A stretch of DNA of 37,036 bases, from positions 1-37,036 of the forward strand of contig JAUXYI010000024.1 in NCBI GenBank assembly GCA_030694425.1. Direction: 5' to 3'. Position 1 is the first letter of the stretch. The number at the start of each line of letters is the position of its first letter. The stretch is from Thermodesulfovibrionia bacterium (lineage in GTDB: Bacteria > Nitrospirota > Thermodesulfovibrionia > UBA6902 > BMS3Bbin08). Shown here in pieces: positions 30,629 through 36,724 of this stretch. The notes under the pieces are model-generated. The model made no database searches. It was not told the origin of the DNA and saw only the letters and a program-made list of their open reading frames with translations. Both the position numbers and the translations under genes were made by a program.

Positions 30629-31170
30629 ACTCTTACTTCTCACTTTTGATAGCAGGATTTGGCGGACAGGGGATTTTATTTGCCGGGAAACTCCTTGCAC
30701 AGTCAGCCATGCTCGAAGGCAGGCATGTAACGTGGTTTCCCTCTTACGGAGCAGAGATAAGAGGCGGGACTGCTAACTGCACGGTAATAATATCAGACGA
30801 TATGATAGGCTCTCCTGTAGTCCGCCAACCCGACTTACTTCTAATCATGAATGAAGCCTCTATGAAAAAATTTGAGCCGCTGCTAAAACCGCAGGGGCTT
30901 CTTATAATAAATACGTCTTTAATAAAAAATCTGCCCAATCGCTCGGATATTGAAATAATCAAAATAAAAGCAACTGATATAGCCGAAGAATTTGGCGGCA
31001 GCCAGATAGCAAATATGGTAATGCTTGGAGCGCTTATAGCTAAAACCAGAATACTAAATCCAGGCACAATATCCACCGCCTTAAAGGAAATAATACCTGA
31101 ACACAGGAAAAACGTAATCCAGATTAATGAACGTGCATTCAAGGGAGGACTTAAAGGAATTGCATATTAA
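30580..31170 (+). CDS. korC: 2-oxoacid:ferredoxin oxidoreductase, gamma subunit
   Basis: Gamma chain (pyruvate/ketoisovalerate oxidoreductase catalytic domain), 196 residues from ATG 30580. The family core begins LLIAGFGGQGILFAGKLLA, and HVTWFPSYGAEIRGGTANCTVI follows near 51-72. ANMVMLGALIAKT near 146 is also characteristic. The first 14 residues are read out of a word repeat. A second ATG at 30622 (MENSYFSLLIAGFGG) with AGGAA upstream fits the family start better, so the true protein may be 182 residues. It overlaps korB by 11 bases if the first ATG is used. No delta (ferredoxin) or alpha subunit is adjacent. Confidence 0.9.
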   Translation: MGNKKLRLESKKQEMENSYFSLLIAGFGGQGILFAGKLLAQSAMLEGRHVTWFPSYGAEIRGGTANCTVIISDDMIGSPVVRQPDLLLIMNEASMKKFEPLLKPQGLLIINTSLIKNLPNRSDIEIIKIKATDIAEEFGGSQIANMVMLGALIAKTRILNPGTISTALKEIIPEHRKNVIQINERAFKGGLKGIAY

Positions 31171-31615
31171 AAAAGCACGCATCAAAGATGCGATTTTTAT
31201 ACATTCGCTCATTAAAAAATTTGCAAAAGATGATGAGATGCTTCCGCGCTCTTTAAATGAAATTTATGAAAATATACGTGATTTTTTCATCTGCGAAGAT
31301 AAAGGTGAAATTATAGGCGCTTCTGCGCTGCATATCCTGTGGGAAAACCTTGCGGAAATACGTTCAGTTGCGGTTTCAAAGGAATATCAAAAAAAAGGCA
31401 TAGGCAAAAAACTCATTGAATGCTGCATAAAAGAGGCAAATGCCCTTGGCGTGGAAAAGGTTTTCGCACTTACTTATAATCCAAAGTTTTTCAAAAAATT
31501 CGGATTCAAAGATATAGACAAAAACACGCTCCCGCAAAAAATATGGGGTGATTGTCTCAAGTGTCCGAAGTTTCCTGAATGCGAAGAAGTGGCAGTGATA
31601 AAGATGCTTCGTTAA
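31160..31615 (+). CDS. GNAT N-acetyltransferase, short ArgA-like
   Basis: A 151-residue acetyltransferase. RSVAVSKEYQKKGIGKKLIECC (near 60-81) is the acetyl-CoA binding motif. The C-terminus, KFFKKFGFKDIDKNTLPQKIWGDCLKCPKFPECEEVA, is characteristic of the stand-alone N-acetylglutamate synthases that open arginine synthesis. TTG at 31160 is preferred, preceded by GGGAGG and AAAGGAA and matching the usual domain start (HIKKARIKDA). ATG at 31127 would overlap korC by 44 bases. It overlaps korC by 11 bases, and its use of a 2-oxoglutarate-derived substrate is consistent with sharing a transcript with the Kor genes. Confidence 0.83.
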   Translation: MHIKKARIKDAIFIHSLIKKFAKDDEMLPRSLNEIYENIRDFFICEDKGEIIGASALHILWENLAEIRSVAVSKEYQKKGIGKKLIECCIKEANALGVEKVFALTYNPKFFKKFGFKDIDKNTLPQKIWGDCLKCPKFPECEEVAVIKMLR

Positions 31616-31655
31616 TATTCGTAACCTGCATTATTACGGTTCAAACCAAATTTCT

Positions 31656-32054
31656 TTACGGCATTACTTTAAACTTCATAGCCAAAAAATGCTTATCAAA
31701 CGAAAAGGCCGTATCTATTTTTAATCTCTCCATTACAGCAAAGCTTGTGCAGTCTGTATAACTAAAATCCTCATCTTTATACTTAAGAAATATTTCCCAT
31801 GCCCTATTTTCGTCTTCATCTTTTACTGCGATAAGGCTGACAAAACTGCTCTTCTTTAATTTCTGTCCAAAATCTCTGGCAACACTCCATCCGAGTCTGT
31901 GTCTAAGTAGGGTCATTGTTTCATCAAAAATGAAATTCGTTGTGAGAAATGGAATTTTGTTATTTCTAAAAAAGCGTTCTGCCTGCTCATGGTCAGGGTC
32001 TTTTTTATCTACGAGAGCATACCATGCACCGGTGTCAACAAATAATCTCCTCAT
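31656..32054 (-). CDS. vapC: PIN-domain toxin VapC
   Basis: A 132-residue PIN-domain RNase. Acidic residues are seen in FVDTGAWYALVD (D7), FIFDETMTLL (E about 46), YTDCTSFAV (D about 100) and FSFDKHF (D about 119), the usual VapC set. It is the second gene of a minus-strand pair. Its ATG overlaps the antitoxin stop by 4 bases. Family members cleave tRNA or rRNA; the target is not predictable here. Confidence 0.86.
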   Translation of the reverse strand: MRRLFVDTGAWYALVDKKDPDHEQAERFFRNNKIPFLTTNFIFDETMTLLRHRLGWSVARDFGQKLKKSSFVSLIAVKDEDENRAWEIFLKYKDEDFSYTDCTSFAVMERLKIDTAFSFDKHFLAMKFKVMP

Positions 32055-32305
32055 TTGCCTTTCCTCTTTGCATAGAGAAATCTATCGTGCTCTCTTGCTA
32101 CAGGTAAACCGTCACCGGCACCTATACCAATTATCCCACATATTGAATCTTTCTCTGGTTTAACAGTCTCCTTTGAGAATTTTTCAGTCAACAAATCTCT
32201 GATGATACCGGATAGGCTTTTTTTCAGCTTTTTTGACGTTTCAAGTAATATTTGATATTGCCAGTCTTCAATGGATATTTGTGTTCTGTGCTTTACTGAT
32301 TCCAT
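32051..32305 (-). CDS. ribbon-helix-helix antitoxin of the VapC pair
   Basis: An 84-residue protein from ATG 32305, with GGAGGTGA 5 bases upstream; an earlier in-frame start would include that site. KHRTQISIEDWQYQILLETSKKLKKSLSGIIRDLL is a ribbon-helix-helix fold. The C-terminus, GIGAGDGLPVAREHDRFLYAKRKGK, is the toxin-binding tail seen in many VapB-type partners. A strong promoter with an internal inverted repeat lies directly upstream. Confidence 0.8.
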   Translation of the reverse strand: MESVKHRTQISIEDWQYQILLETSKKLKKSLSGIIRDLLTEKFSKETVKPEKDSICGIIGIGAGDGLPVAREHDRFLYAKRKGK

Positions 32306-32324
32306 ATTTATCACCTCCAATTAC

Positions 32325-32353
32325 ATCTTACATCATAGGTTAAATGATGTCAA
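32325..32353 (-). promoter_or_regulatory. promoter and operator of the RHH/VapC pair
   Basis: On the minus strand TTGACA (32353-32348) and TAAGAT (32330-32325) are 17 bases apart. The spacer holds a perfect 6-base inverted repeat, CATCAT...ATGATG (32331-32349, 7-base gap), well placed for antitoxin autorepression. Confidence 0.65.
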
Positions 32354-32435
32354 TCTAATCAAAATTTTTCAATGAACAAATTCTTAATGAAGAACATTTG
32401 GGTCGTCTACTGTTATTGCTCGGAAAATACGGCCA

Positions 32436-32596
32436 TTTGTCATGCTGAACTTGATTCAGCATCTATAAGACCTGAAACTTCAGGGTGATATTTTCATTAT
32501 TTTTGTAAGCCGGAAGCTCGTGATGATTCCTGCAACTACAGGAATCCAAAGAAAAAACTGGATTCCGCATCGAGTGCGAAATGACAGGAATAATGA
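32436..32596. repeat. cluster of palindromic interspersed repeats
   Basis: TGCTGAA-CTTGA-TTCAGCA (32443-32461), CCTGAA-AC-TTCAGG (32471-32484) and GATTCCTG-CAACTA-CAGGAATC (32525-32546), followed by CTGGATTCCGCATCGAGTGCG ending AAATGACAGG. These resemble REP-like units. From 32354 to 32606 there is no gene. Confidence 0.7.
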
Positions 32597-32606
32597 ACTA
32601 TCAAAT

Positions 32607-32850
32607 TTATCTTCTTCTAACTACAACCGTCCCCGCAATTTTGTCATGCCATGCCTGATTATCCTTATCCCAGATAGCCCAGAAATAGCCGAGGCCAAGA
32701 AATATTCCACTTACAAATTTACCGATTGTTTCACGCAAAAGCATATTGCCAAAGCTGGGGTAATTGCTCGTGAGTTTTTCAAGAGTATCCACTTACCAAG
32801 AGTCATGCCTTTACTCAGAACCCATAAGAAAACCTCCATTTTTTAACAAA
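32607..32850 (-). pseudogene. RDD-family protein fragment, truncated and frameshifted
   Basis: A broken paralogue of the RDD gene at 33901-34395. The C-terminal 45 residues (LLRETIGKFVSGIFLGLGYF and WAIWDKDNQAWHDKIAGTVVV) are almost identical to the intact copy. Upstream, LWVLSKGMTLGKWIL is present in another frame and the GEQVVEKLSGKH segment is lost. The zinc ribbon and first membrane helix are absent. The near identity of the retained part suggests a recent duplication or selection before decay. Confidence 0.75.
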
Positions 32851-32870
32851 TTGATTTTAAATTATGTTGT

Positions 32871-33188
32871 ATGCTAATGTTTATTATGAAAACCCTCACT
32901 GAGAAAACAACAAAGATTCTTGATCTCTTGATTCCCGAAGGCGACCTCGATTATAAAGTCAGGAAGATTCTAATAGAAGACTTTAAGAGAAAACTTGTAG
33001 AATTTCAGCTTGTTGACAATCGTTTCCAGAAAAAATACGGGGTAACACTTGATGAATTTGAGAAAAGAAATATCATTAAAGAAAAAGGATTTTCTTTTGA
33101 GGTGGAAAGCGACTACCACGAATGGGATTCTGCTTTGGATGCTATAAATGCCTTGAAAGCTAAAATAGAAGACCTCTCCAGAGGATGA
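32871..33188 (+). CDS. small hypothetical protein, possible antitoxin
   Basis: A charged, soluble 105-residue protein (100 residues if the ATG at 32886 is used). MKTLTEKTTKILDLLIPEGDLDYKVRKILIEDFKRKLVEF is predicted helical, followed by a region with YHEWDSALDAINALKAKIEDL. No DNA-binding motif is certain. Its size, acidic character and placement among toxin-antitoxin remnants suggest the surviving half of such a pair. Downstream, GLKEVSLEDFLYEVSEKLVNIGIL in one frame (to 33270) looks like the tail of a missing partner. Function not known. Confidence 0.55.
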   Translation: MLMFIMKTLTEKTTKILDLLIPEGDLDYKVRKILIEDFKRKLVEFQLVDNRFQKKYGVTLDEFEKRNIIKEKGFSFEVESDYHEWDSALDAINALKAKIEDLSRG

Positions 33189-33227
33189 TAGATACGGTTT
33201 AAAAGAAGTATCCCTTGAAGATTTTCT

Positions 33228-33374
33228 TTATGAAGTAAGTGAAAAATTAGTTAATATTGGAATTTTATAACGTTTTAATAAAGGAAGGTATTTTTCGTGT
33301 TTTTCGATAAAGTAGATAAATGGGGCTGTGTCAATACAGATTTTTGTTCCCCGGAGCGTATTGATCAGCTCCAA
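33228..33374 (-). pseudogene. VapC-like PIN toxin, N-terminal fragment
   Basis: From TTG 33374 the minus strand reads MELINTLRGTKICIDTAPFI, then YFIEKHEKYLPLLK, the start of a PIN-domain toxin with its first Asp. After about 33273 it runs into unrelated sequence and stops at 33228. It follows the antitoxin at 33365-33598 with overlap, as an intact pair would. The truncation point coincides with the tail of the plus-strand remnant at 33189-33270, so a deletion joined two loci here. Confidence 0.7.
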
Positions 33375-33598
33375 GATTCCCTCTCTTTTTTGACGTATTC
33401 TTGTGCTTCAATTCCCTGCCAGATCTCCGCTCCAAGGCCCTCAAGCTCAAGTATGCTGTGCTTTATCCTCTTTTCGGTAACAGATTTTTTGAGTCTCGAA
33501 GACAATAGCTCTATCAGGCTCAATTGTTCTTCAGGGTTTAGAGTCTGAATTCCCCTTACATAATCGTCATATGTCATGGCATTCTTTTTATTTGACAT
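33365..33598 (-). CDS. antitoxin of a broken VapC pair
   Basis: A 77-residue protein from ATG 33598, preceded by GGAGGGG at 4 bases. MTYDDYVRGIQTLNPEEQLSLIELLSSRLKK and the C-terminal HSILELEGLGAEIWQGIEAQEYVKKERESW are a pattern I know from small antitoxins encoded next to PIN-domain toxins. It has no clear DNA-binding fold. Its toxin is truncated, so it is an orphan antitoxin here, which could still neutralise related toxins (inference). Confidence 0.7.
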   Translation of the reverse strand: MSNKKNAMTYDDYVRGIQTLNPEEQLSLIELLSSRLKKSVTEKRIKHSILELEGLGAEIWQGIEAQEYVKKERESWS

Positions 33599-33656
33599 AA
33601 TACCCCTCCACAAAGCTTTTATAAAAGTATATCATAAATTGAGTCTTTAGGTCAGT

Positions 33657-33806
33657 GAGTATCACGAAGAACCGAAAAGTGTTAATCAGGACTTGAGGCC
33701 GCTTTCAGATATAGGGTTAGTTACTCTTGAAAAGACTGAGACTAATAAGAAACGCATAATCCCTCATGTTGATTATGCAAAGATTTTGCTTGAGATTCCG
33801 GTGTGA
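33657..33806 (+). pseudogene. C-terminal remnant of a winged-helix antitoxin-like regulator
   Basis: The frame ending TGA at 33806 reads EYHEEPKSVNQDLRPLSDIG, then LVTLEKTETNKKRIIPHVDYAKILLEIPV. This is a recognition helix and wing of a winged-helix regulator resembling those paired with RelE-type toxins. There is no start or N-terminus. The remaining bases of 33599-33900 show no gene. Confidence 0.5.
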
Positions 33807-33900
33807 AAGGTAGGCGCATCACCACCTTCTCTCCTTTTGTCTTCTGCCTTCGTTTACTGATTACAGTTAAAAACTTAACTAACCACAGAATTAACTCTTT

Positions 33901-34395
33901 CTATCTTCTTTTAACAACAACCGTCCCTGCAATTTTGTCATGCCATGCCTGATTATCCTTGTCCCAGATAGCCCAGAAATAACCCAATCCGAGAAATATT
34001 CCGCTTACAAATTTGCCAATAGTTTCGCGTAAGACCATTCTCCAAAAACCAGGGTGTTTACCACTGAGTTTTTCAACAACCTGTTCGCCAAGTATCCACT
34101 TACCGGGGGTCATGCCTTTACTAAGAAACCACAGGAAAAATATTCCATATCCTATTGTAACCATAATAATGGTACTAACCGCTGCTCCCCCTCCTAATGT
34201 GCTTGCTGCTCCCCCTAAGACACCGGCTATAACAACATACAGGATAATACCAAGCAAAGGATCAATTGTAGTAGCGAACCATCTTCTGAATAGACCAGCC
34301 TTCTTACCTGCTTGAGGATTTGGAATAAAGTCTTCACACCATGTGCAGAATAATTTATCAGCCACAACCTCTTTGTTACAGCTTGGACAATTCAT
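33901..34395 (-). CDS. zinc-ribbon RDD-family membrane protein
   Basis: A 164-residue protein with an N-terminal zinc ribbon (CPSC at 3-6 and CTWC at 17-20). An RDD domain with hydrophobic helices follows at about 44-70, 76-94 and 124-144. GLFRRWFATTIDPLLG and WHDKIAGTVVV are the usual RDD ends. AGGAGG precedes the ATG by 6 bases (34402-34407). RDD proteins have been linked to transport or ion exchange; the role here is unknown. A frameshifted copy of its 3' half lies at 32607. It is the last of a minus-strand run of small zinc-ribbon, PASTA and OB-type genes. Confidence 0.82.
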   Translation of the reverse strand: MNCPSCNKEVVADKLFCTWCEDFIPNPQAGKKAGLFRRWFATTIDPLLGIILYVVIAGVLGGAASTLGGGAAVSTIIMVTIGYGIFFLWFLSKGMTPGKWILGEQVVEKLSGKHPGFWRMVLRETIGKFVSGIFLGLGYFWAIWDKDNQAWHDKIAGTVVVKRR

Positions 34396-34547
34396 AATGT
34401 TACCTCCTGTTCTTCAATCCTCTCTTTATAGAAAGGATTATTTTTGTTTATATTTACCATTTGCAGGGTTTTTGTCTTTTGCCTTCATTACATTGCGTTA
34501 AGACTGCACAAGAGAAGTAATTGTATGTCAAAACATATGAAAAATAT

Positions 34548-34578
34548 GGGGATGTGTCCCCAACCGCCCCCAACCGCC
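34548..34578. repeat. GGGGATGTGTCCCC element with tandem CAACCGCC tail
   Basis: GGGGATGTGTCCCC (34548-34561) is followed by CAACCGCCCC and CAACCGCC. Sister of the element at 7820. The rest of 34396-34680 holds no recognised gene. Confidence 0.65.
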
Positions 34579-34680
34579 TTCCTCAGATATTCCCCTCGCC
34601 ATCTTGTAATCATATCATTATAAAGAAGGCTCTTCCTTACTTTCCCATCCTTGCTCTAAATTTAATTATAGACCCCATTA

Positions 34681-34845
34681 TTACATTATTACATTTTGAT
34701 AATCCCAATGTTCATTGTTTATATATTTAAGGAAATCTGATTGAGTATCTGTTACGGCAGGGGAGACAATAAATAGATTAACCAGTAATGAGATAGTGAA
34801 AAAGACACATAAGAAATATATTGGAATTCGCTTTTGTATGAACAT
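34681..34845 (-). CDS. small secreted or membrane-anchored hypothetical protein
   Basis: A 54-residue frame from ATG 34845, 18 bases after the stop of the PASTA gene. Lysine/arginine-led, it has one hydrophobic segment (IPIYFLCVFFTISLLVNLFIV, residues about 7-27) followed by a polar tail (TDTQSDFLKYINNEHWDYQN), so it looks like an exported or anchored small protein. Ribosome binding site weak. Possibly the 5' part of a longer gene cut short by the double stop at 34678-34683. Confidence 0.35.
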   Translation of the reverse strand: MFIQKRIPIYFLCVFFTISLLVNLFIVSPAVTDTQSDFLKYINNEHWDYQNVIM

Positions 34846-34863
34846 TCACATGATAAAAAATCA

Positions 34864-35580
34864 TTATTGTCGAATTACTGTTATTGAACTATGTTGTATA
34901 TTGGATGGCAGGTCTTGATATTTTCTACCAAAAGGAATTTCTCTGTCAGTTATCAAAACTATAATTCTAAACTGTTTGCCCACGTCTTCCTCGACACCAA
35001 ATTGTATTGTCCGCATACGACCAGCAGGTGTTCCCCATGACCAATATTGCCCTAATGGGTCTTGGACAAAAAGGACATCCCGATAACCAGAAGGAATAGC
35101 CCCTCTTATCTGATATTCTACATCGGAAAATTGAGGAACATGCGCACCATTTTGAGGGCGAATAAAATTTATATTTATATTTTCATTTCCATTATTCGTA
35201 TCTATCCTTGGTAGAGGTGCCACTTCATTACCCATGCCAATAGTTAAAATCACTGGCGTATTTTTTGCGACTCGAACTCCCCCTTTTGGTTTCTGTTGGA
35301 TAACTTTATCTTCATTCTCTGAAGATCCAGATTGATAAGTTTTTGCTGGGAGAAGTCCTGCTCCTCGTATTATTCGTTCAGCATCTGCTTCAAAGTAACC
35401 AATAACATAAGGAACTGTTGTAGGTAAAGGTTTAATTAAAAAACTTAGTATAATAGCCACTATGAAGCATATTATAGATATTAATAACCGATATTTTATA
35501 CGTAATAATGAAGTAATTATCCCTGCTAAAACTGCTACTCCAATCCCTATAAGTATTCTAATAAGGAAATCTGTTAACAT
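34864..35580 (-). CDS. membrane-anchored PASTA-domain protein
   Basis: A 238-residue protein. Two N-terminal membrane helices (about 5-25 and 31-50) are followed by one PASTA domain (about 55-116: VPYVIGYFEADAERIIRGAGLLPAK to KNTPVILTIG). A C-terminal beta-rich domain (about 135-238) contains FIRPQNGAHVPQFSDVEYQIRG, a carbohydrate-binding or immunoglobulin-like pattern. PASTA units normally bind peptidoglycan in Ser/Thr kinases and penicillin-binding proteins; no kinase or transpeptidase is fused here. AAGGATGG lies upstream of the ATG. Confidence 0.78.
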   Translation of the reverse strand: MLTDFLIRILIGIGVAVLAGIITSLLRIKYRLLISIICFIVAIILSFLIKPLPTTVPYVIGYFEADAERIIRGAGLLPAKTYQSGSSENEDKVIQQKPKGGVRVAKNTPVILTIGMGNEVAPLPRIDTNNGNENININFIRPQNGAHVPQFSDVEYQIRGAIPSGYRDVLFVQDPLGQYWSWGTPAGRMRTIQFGVEEDVGKQFRIIVLITDREIPFGRKYQDLPSNIQHSSITVIRQ

Positions 35581-35609
35581 GACTTACCATCCTTTTTGTT
35601 TAGACGATT

Positions 35610-35732
35610 TTATTTTTGAGCTTTCTCCCCTGTGTCTGTTGCTGAAGGATTTTGACAAGATCGAATCACCATTATTAAAAACGAGTTACTCAGACCAAAT
35701 ATTTTTCTCCAGCTTCTTTTTCTCATGAACAT
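35610..35732 (-). CDS. possible very small basic protein
   Basis: A 40-codon frame: MFMRKRSWRKIFGLSNSFLI then MVIRSCQNPSATDTGEKAQK. The basic start, short hydrophobic stretch and following Cys could be a miniature lipoprotein-like signal, but no ribosome binding site is seen. Listed because it lies between two real genes of the same strand. Confidence 0.2.
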   Translation of the reverse strand: MFMRKRSWRKIFGLSNSFLIMVIRSCQNPSATDTGEKAQK

Positions 35733-35756
35733 TTTTTAAATGTGGTATCTCTTTTA

Positions 35757-35870
35757 TTATTTTGCCTTTGGTCCTATAACAACTTTCCCACATTTAGGAC
35801 ATGACTGTTTATCATATTCTGACATCCAAAACTCATGCCCATTAGGACATTTAACTTTAATTTTTGCCAT
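35757..35870 (-). CDS. 37-residue zinc-ribbon mini-protein
   Basis: From ATG 35870 the minus strand encodes MAKIKVKCPNGHEFWMSEYD, then KQSCPKCGKVVIGPKAK. C8 and H12, with C24 and C27, form a plausible zinc site (CPNGH...CPKC). The compact frame and codon use fit a real gene. Its neighbours include another zinc-ribbon protein (33901) and a PASTA protein. Function unknown. Confidence 0.5.
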   Translation of the reverse strand: MAKIKVKCPNGHEFWMSEYDKQSCPKCGKVVIGPKAK

Positions 35871-35923
35871 GTTGCTTATCTTCTTTCAATATAAAAATTT
35901 TAGATTATTTTTGACCAAAATAT

Positions 35924-36418
35924 TTATTCCAGTATCTCTATTTGACTCGGGTCGTTTAAAATAATTTCTGGTTTTCCTTTGTACTCTTTTATATAACCCG
36001 ATACCCTAACTTTTTTGCCGTAGTAAAAGTTCTCTGGATTTGCCGGGAATAGGGAAAATGCCGATGCAAAAATAACCGCTGTAAAATACTTCTTATAATT
36101 GGGGTGAAAGTTGAGAAAACAAGCCTTTCCTGAATTATGAGTAGCAACGATTTTTCCTTCAACCGTTACATATTCTCCATAATGCTTATCAGCATCCTGC
36201 CACGAGATCACCCGACTTGCATTTTTGGTTCGCAAGTCTCCCGAAAGTGTTGTGCTCTCCTGCCTTTCTTTTGAATCCAGTGTAGCTGATTTATCACCCC
36301 GTTGGTCAACAAACCAAATTTTGGCCAAGTACATTACTAAAACCACTGCTACGGTAGTAACTATAATCCTGATTAGAAAATTCTTACGATTGAAGTTCTG
36401 TTGTGCAATCAAATTCAT
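35924..36418 (-). CDS. membrane-anchored OB-fold-like protein
   Basis: 164 residues from ATG 36418, or 175 from GTG 36451; both have poorly spaced ribosome sites. One N-terminal membrane helix (NFLIRIIVTTVAVVLVMYLA) is followed by a linker and a C-terminal domain. That domain, SWQDADKHYGEYVTVEGKIV then YYGKKVRVSGYIKEYKGKPEIILNDPSQIEI, is the pattern of an OB-fold (DNA-binding-like or YdeI/tRNA-anticodon type) as found in exported bacterial proteins. The partner is unknown. Confidence 0.7.
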   Translation of the reverse strand: MNLIAQQNFNRKNFLIRIIVTTVAVVLVMYLAKIWFVDQRGDKSATLDSKERQESTTLSGDLRTKNASRVISWQDADKHYGEYVTVEGKIVATHNSGKACFLNFHPNYKKYFTAVIFASAFSLFPANPENFYYGKKVRVSGYIKEYKGKPEIILNDPSQIEILE

Positions 36419-36469
36419 CCTCACTCTACTGTTGCCAGTATTGCTTTTCACCTTTTGTCTAATTCGGCA

Positions 36470-36697
36470 CTACTCACCGCGGGTGACTGAATAAAACAAC
36501 TTACCGACAGTTTTTTGGGTTCTATGAAGAACAGAGGCTGATATATTATCGGAATATGTTATAATTGCTCTATAACGACATCCCCCACCTATTTGCGTAT
36601 CTCCATGTTTAAACCATGAATTAAATTTTTTATCAAAATCTTGCAAAAAAATGTTTCCAAATCCATCTATGCGTGGTAATTTATCTGAAGCCATCAT
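36470..36697 (-). CDS. hypothetical protein, likely truncated by the IS element
   Basis: A 75-residue frame from ATG 36697, with a normal amino-acid mix (WFKHGDTQIGGGCRYRAIITY, SVLHRTQKTVGKLFY). The frame stays open upstream through the end of the IS element at about 36725, so the original gene was probably longer and cut by the insertion. No family recognised. Confidence 0.4.
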   Translation of the reverse strand: MMASDKLPRIDGFGNIFLQDFDKKFNSWFKHGDTQIGGGCRYRAIITYSDNISASVLHRTQKTVGKLFYSVTRGE

Positions 36698-36724
36698 ATC
36701 CGATGCTGTAGCAGTTGGTTGTAT

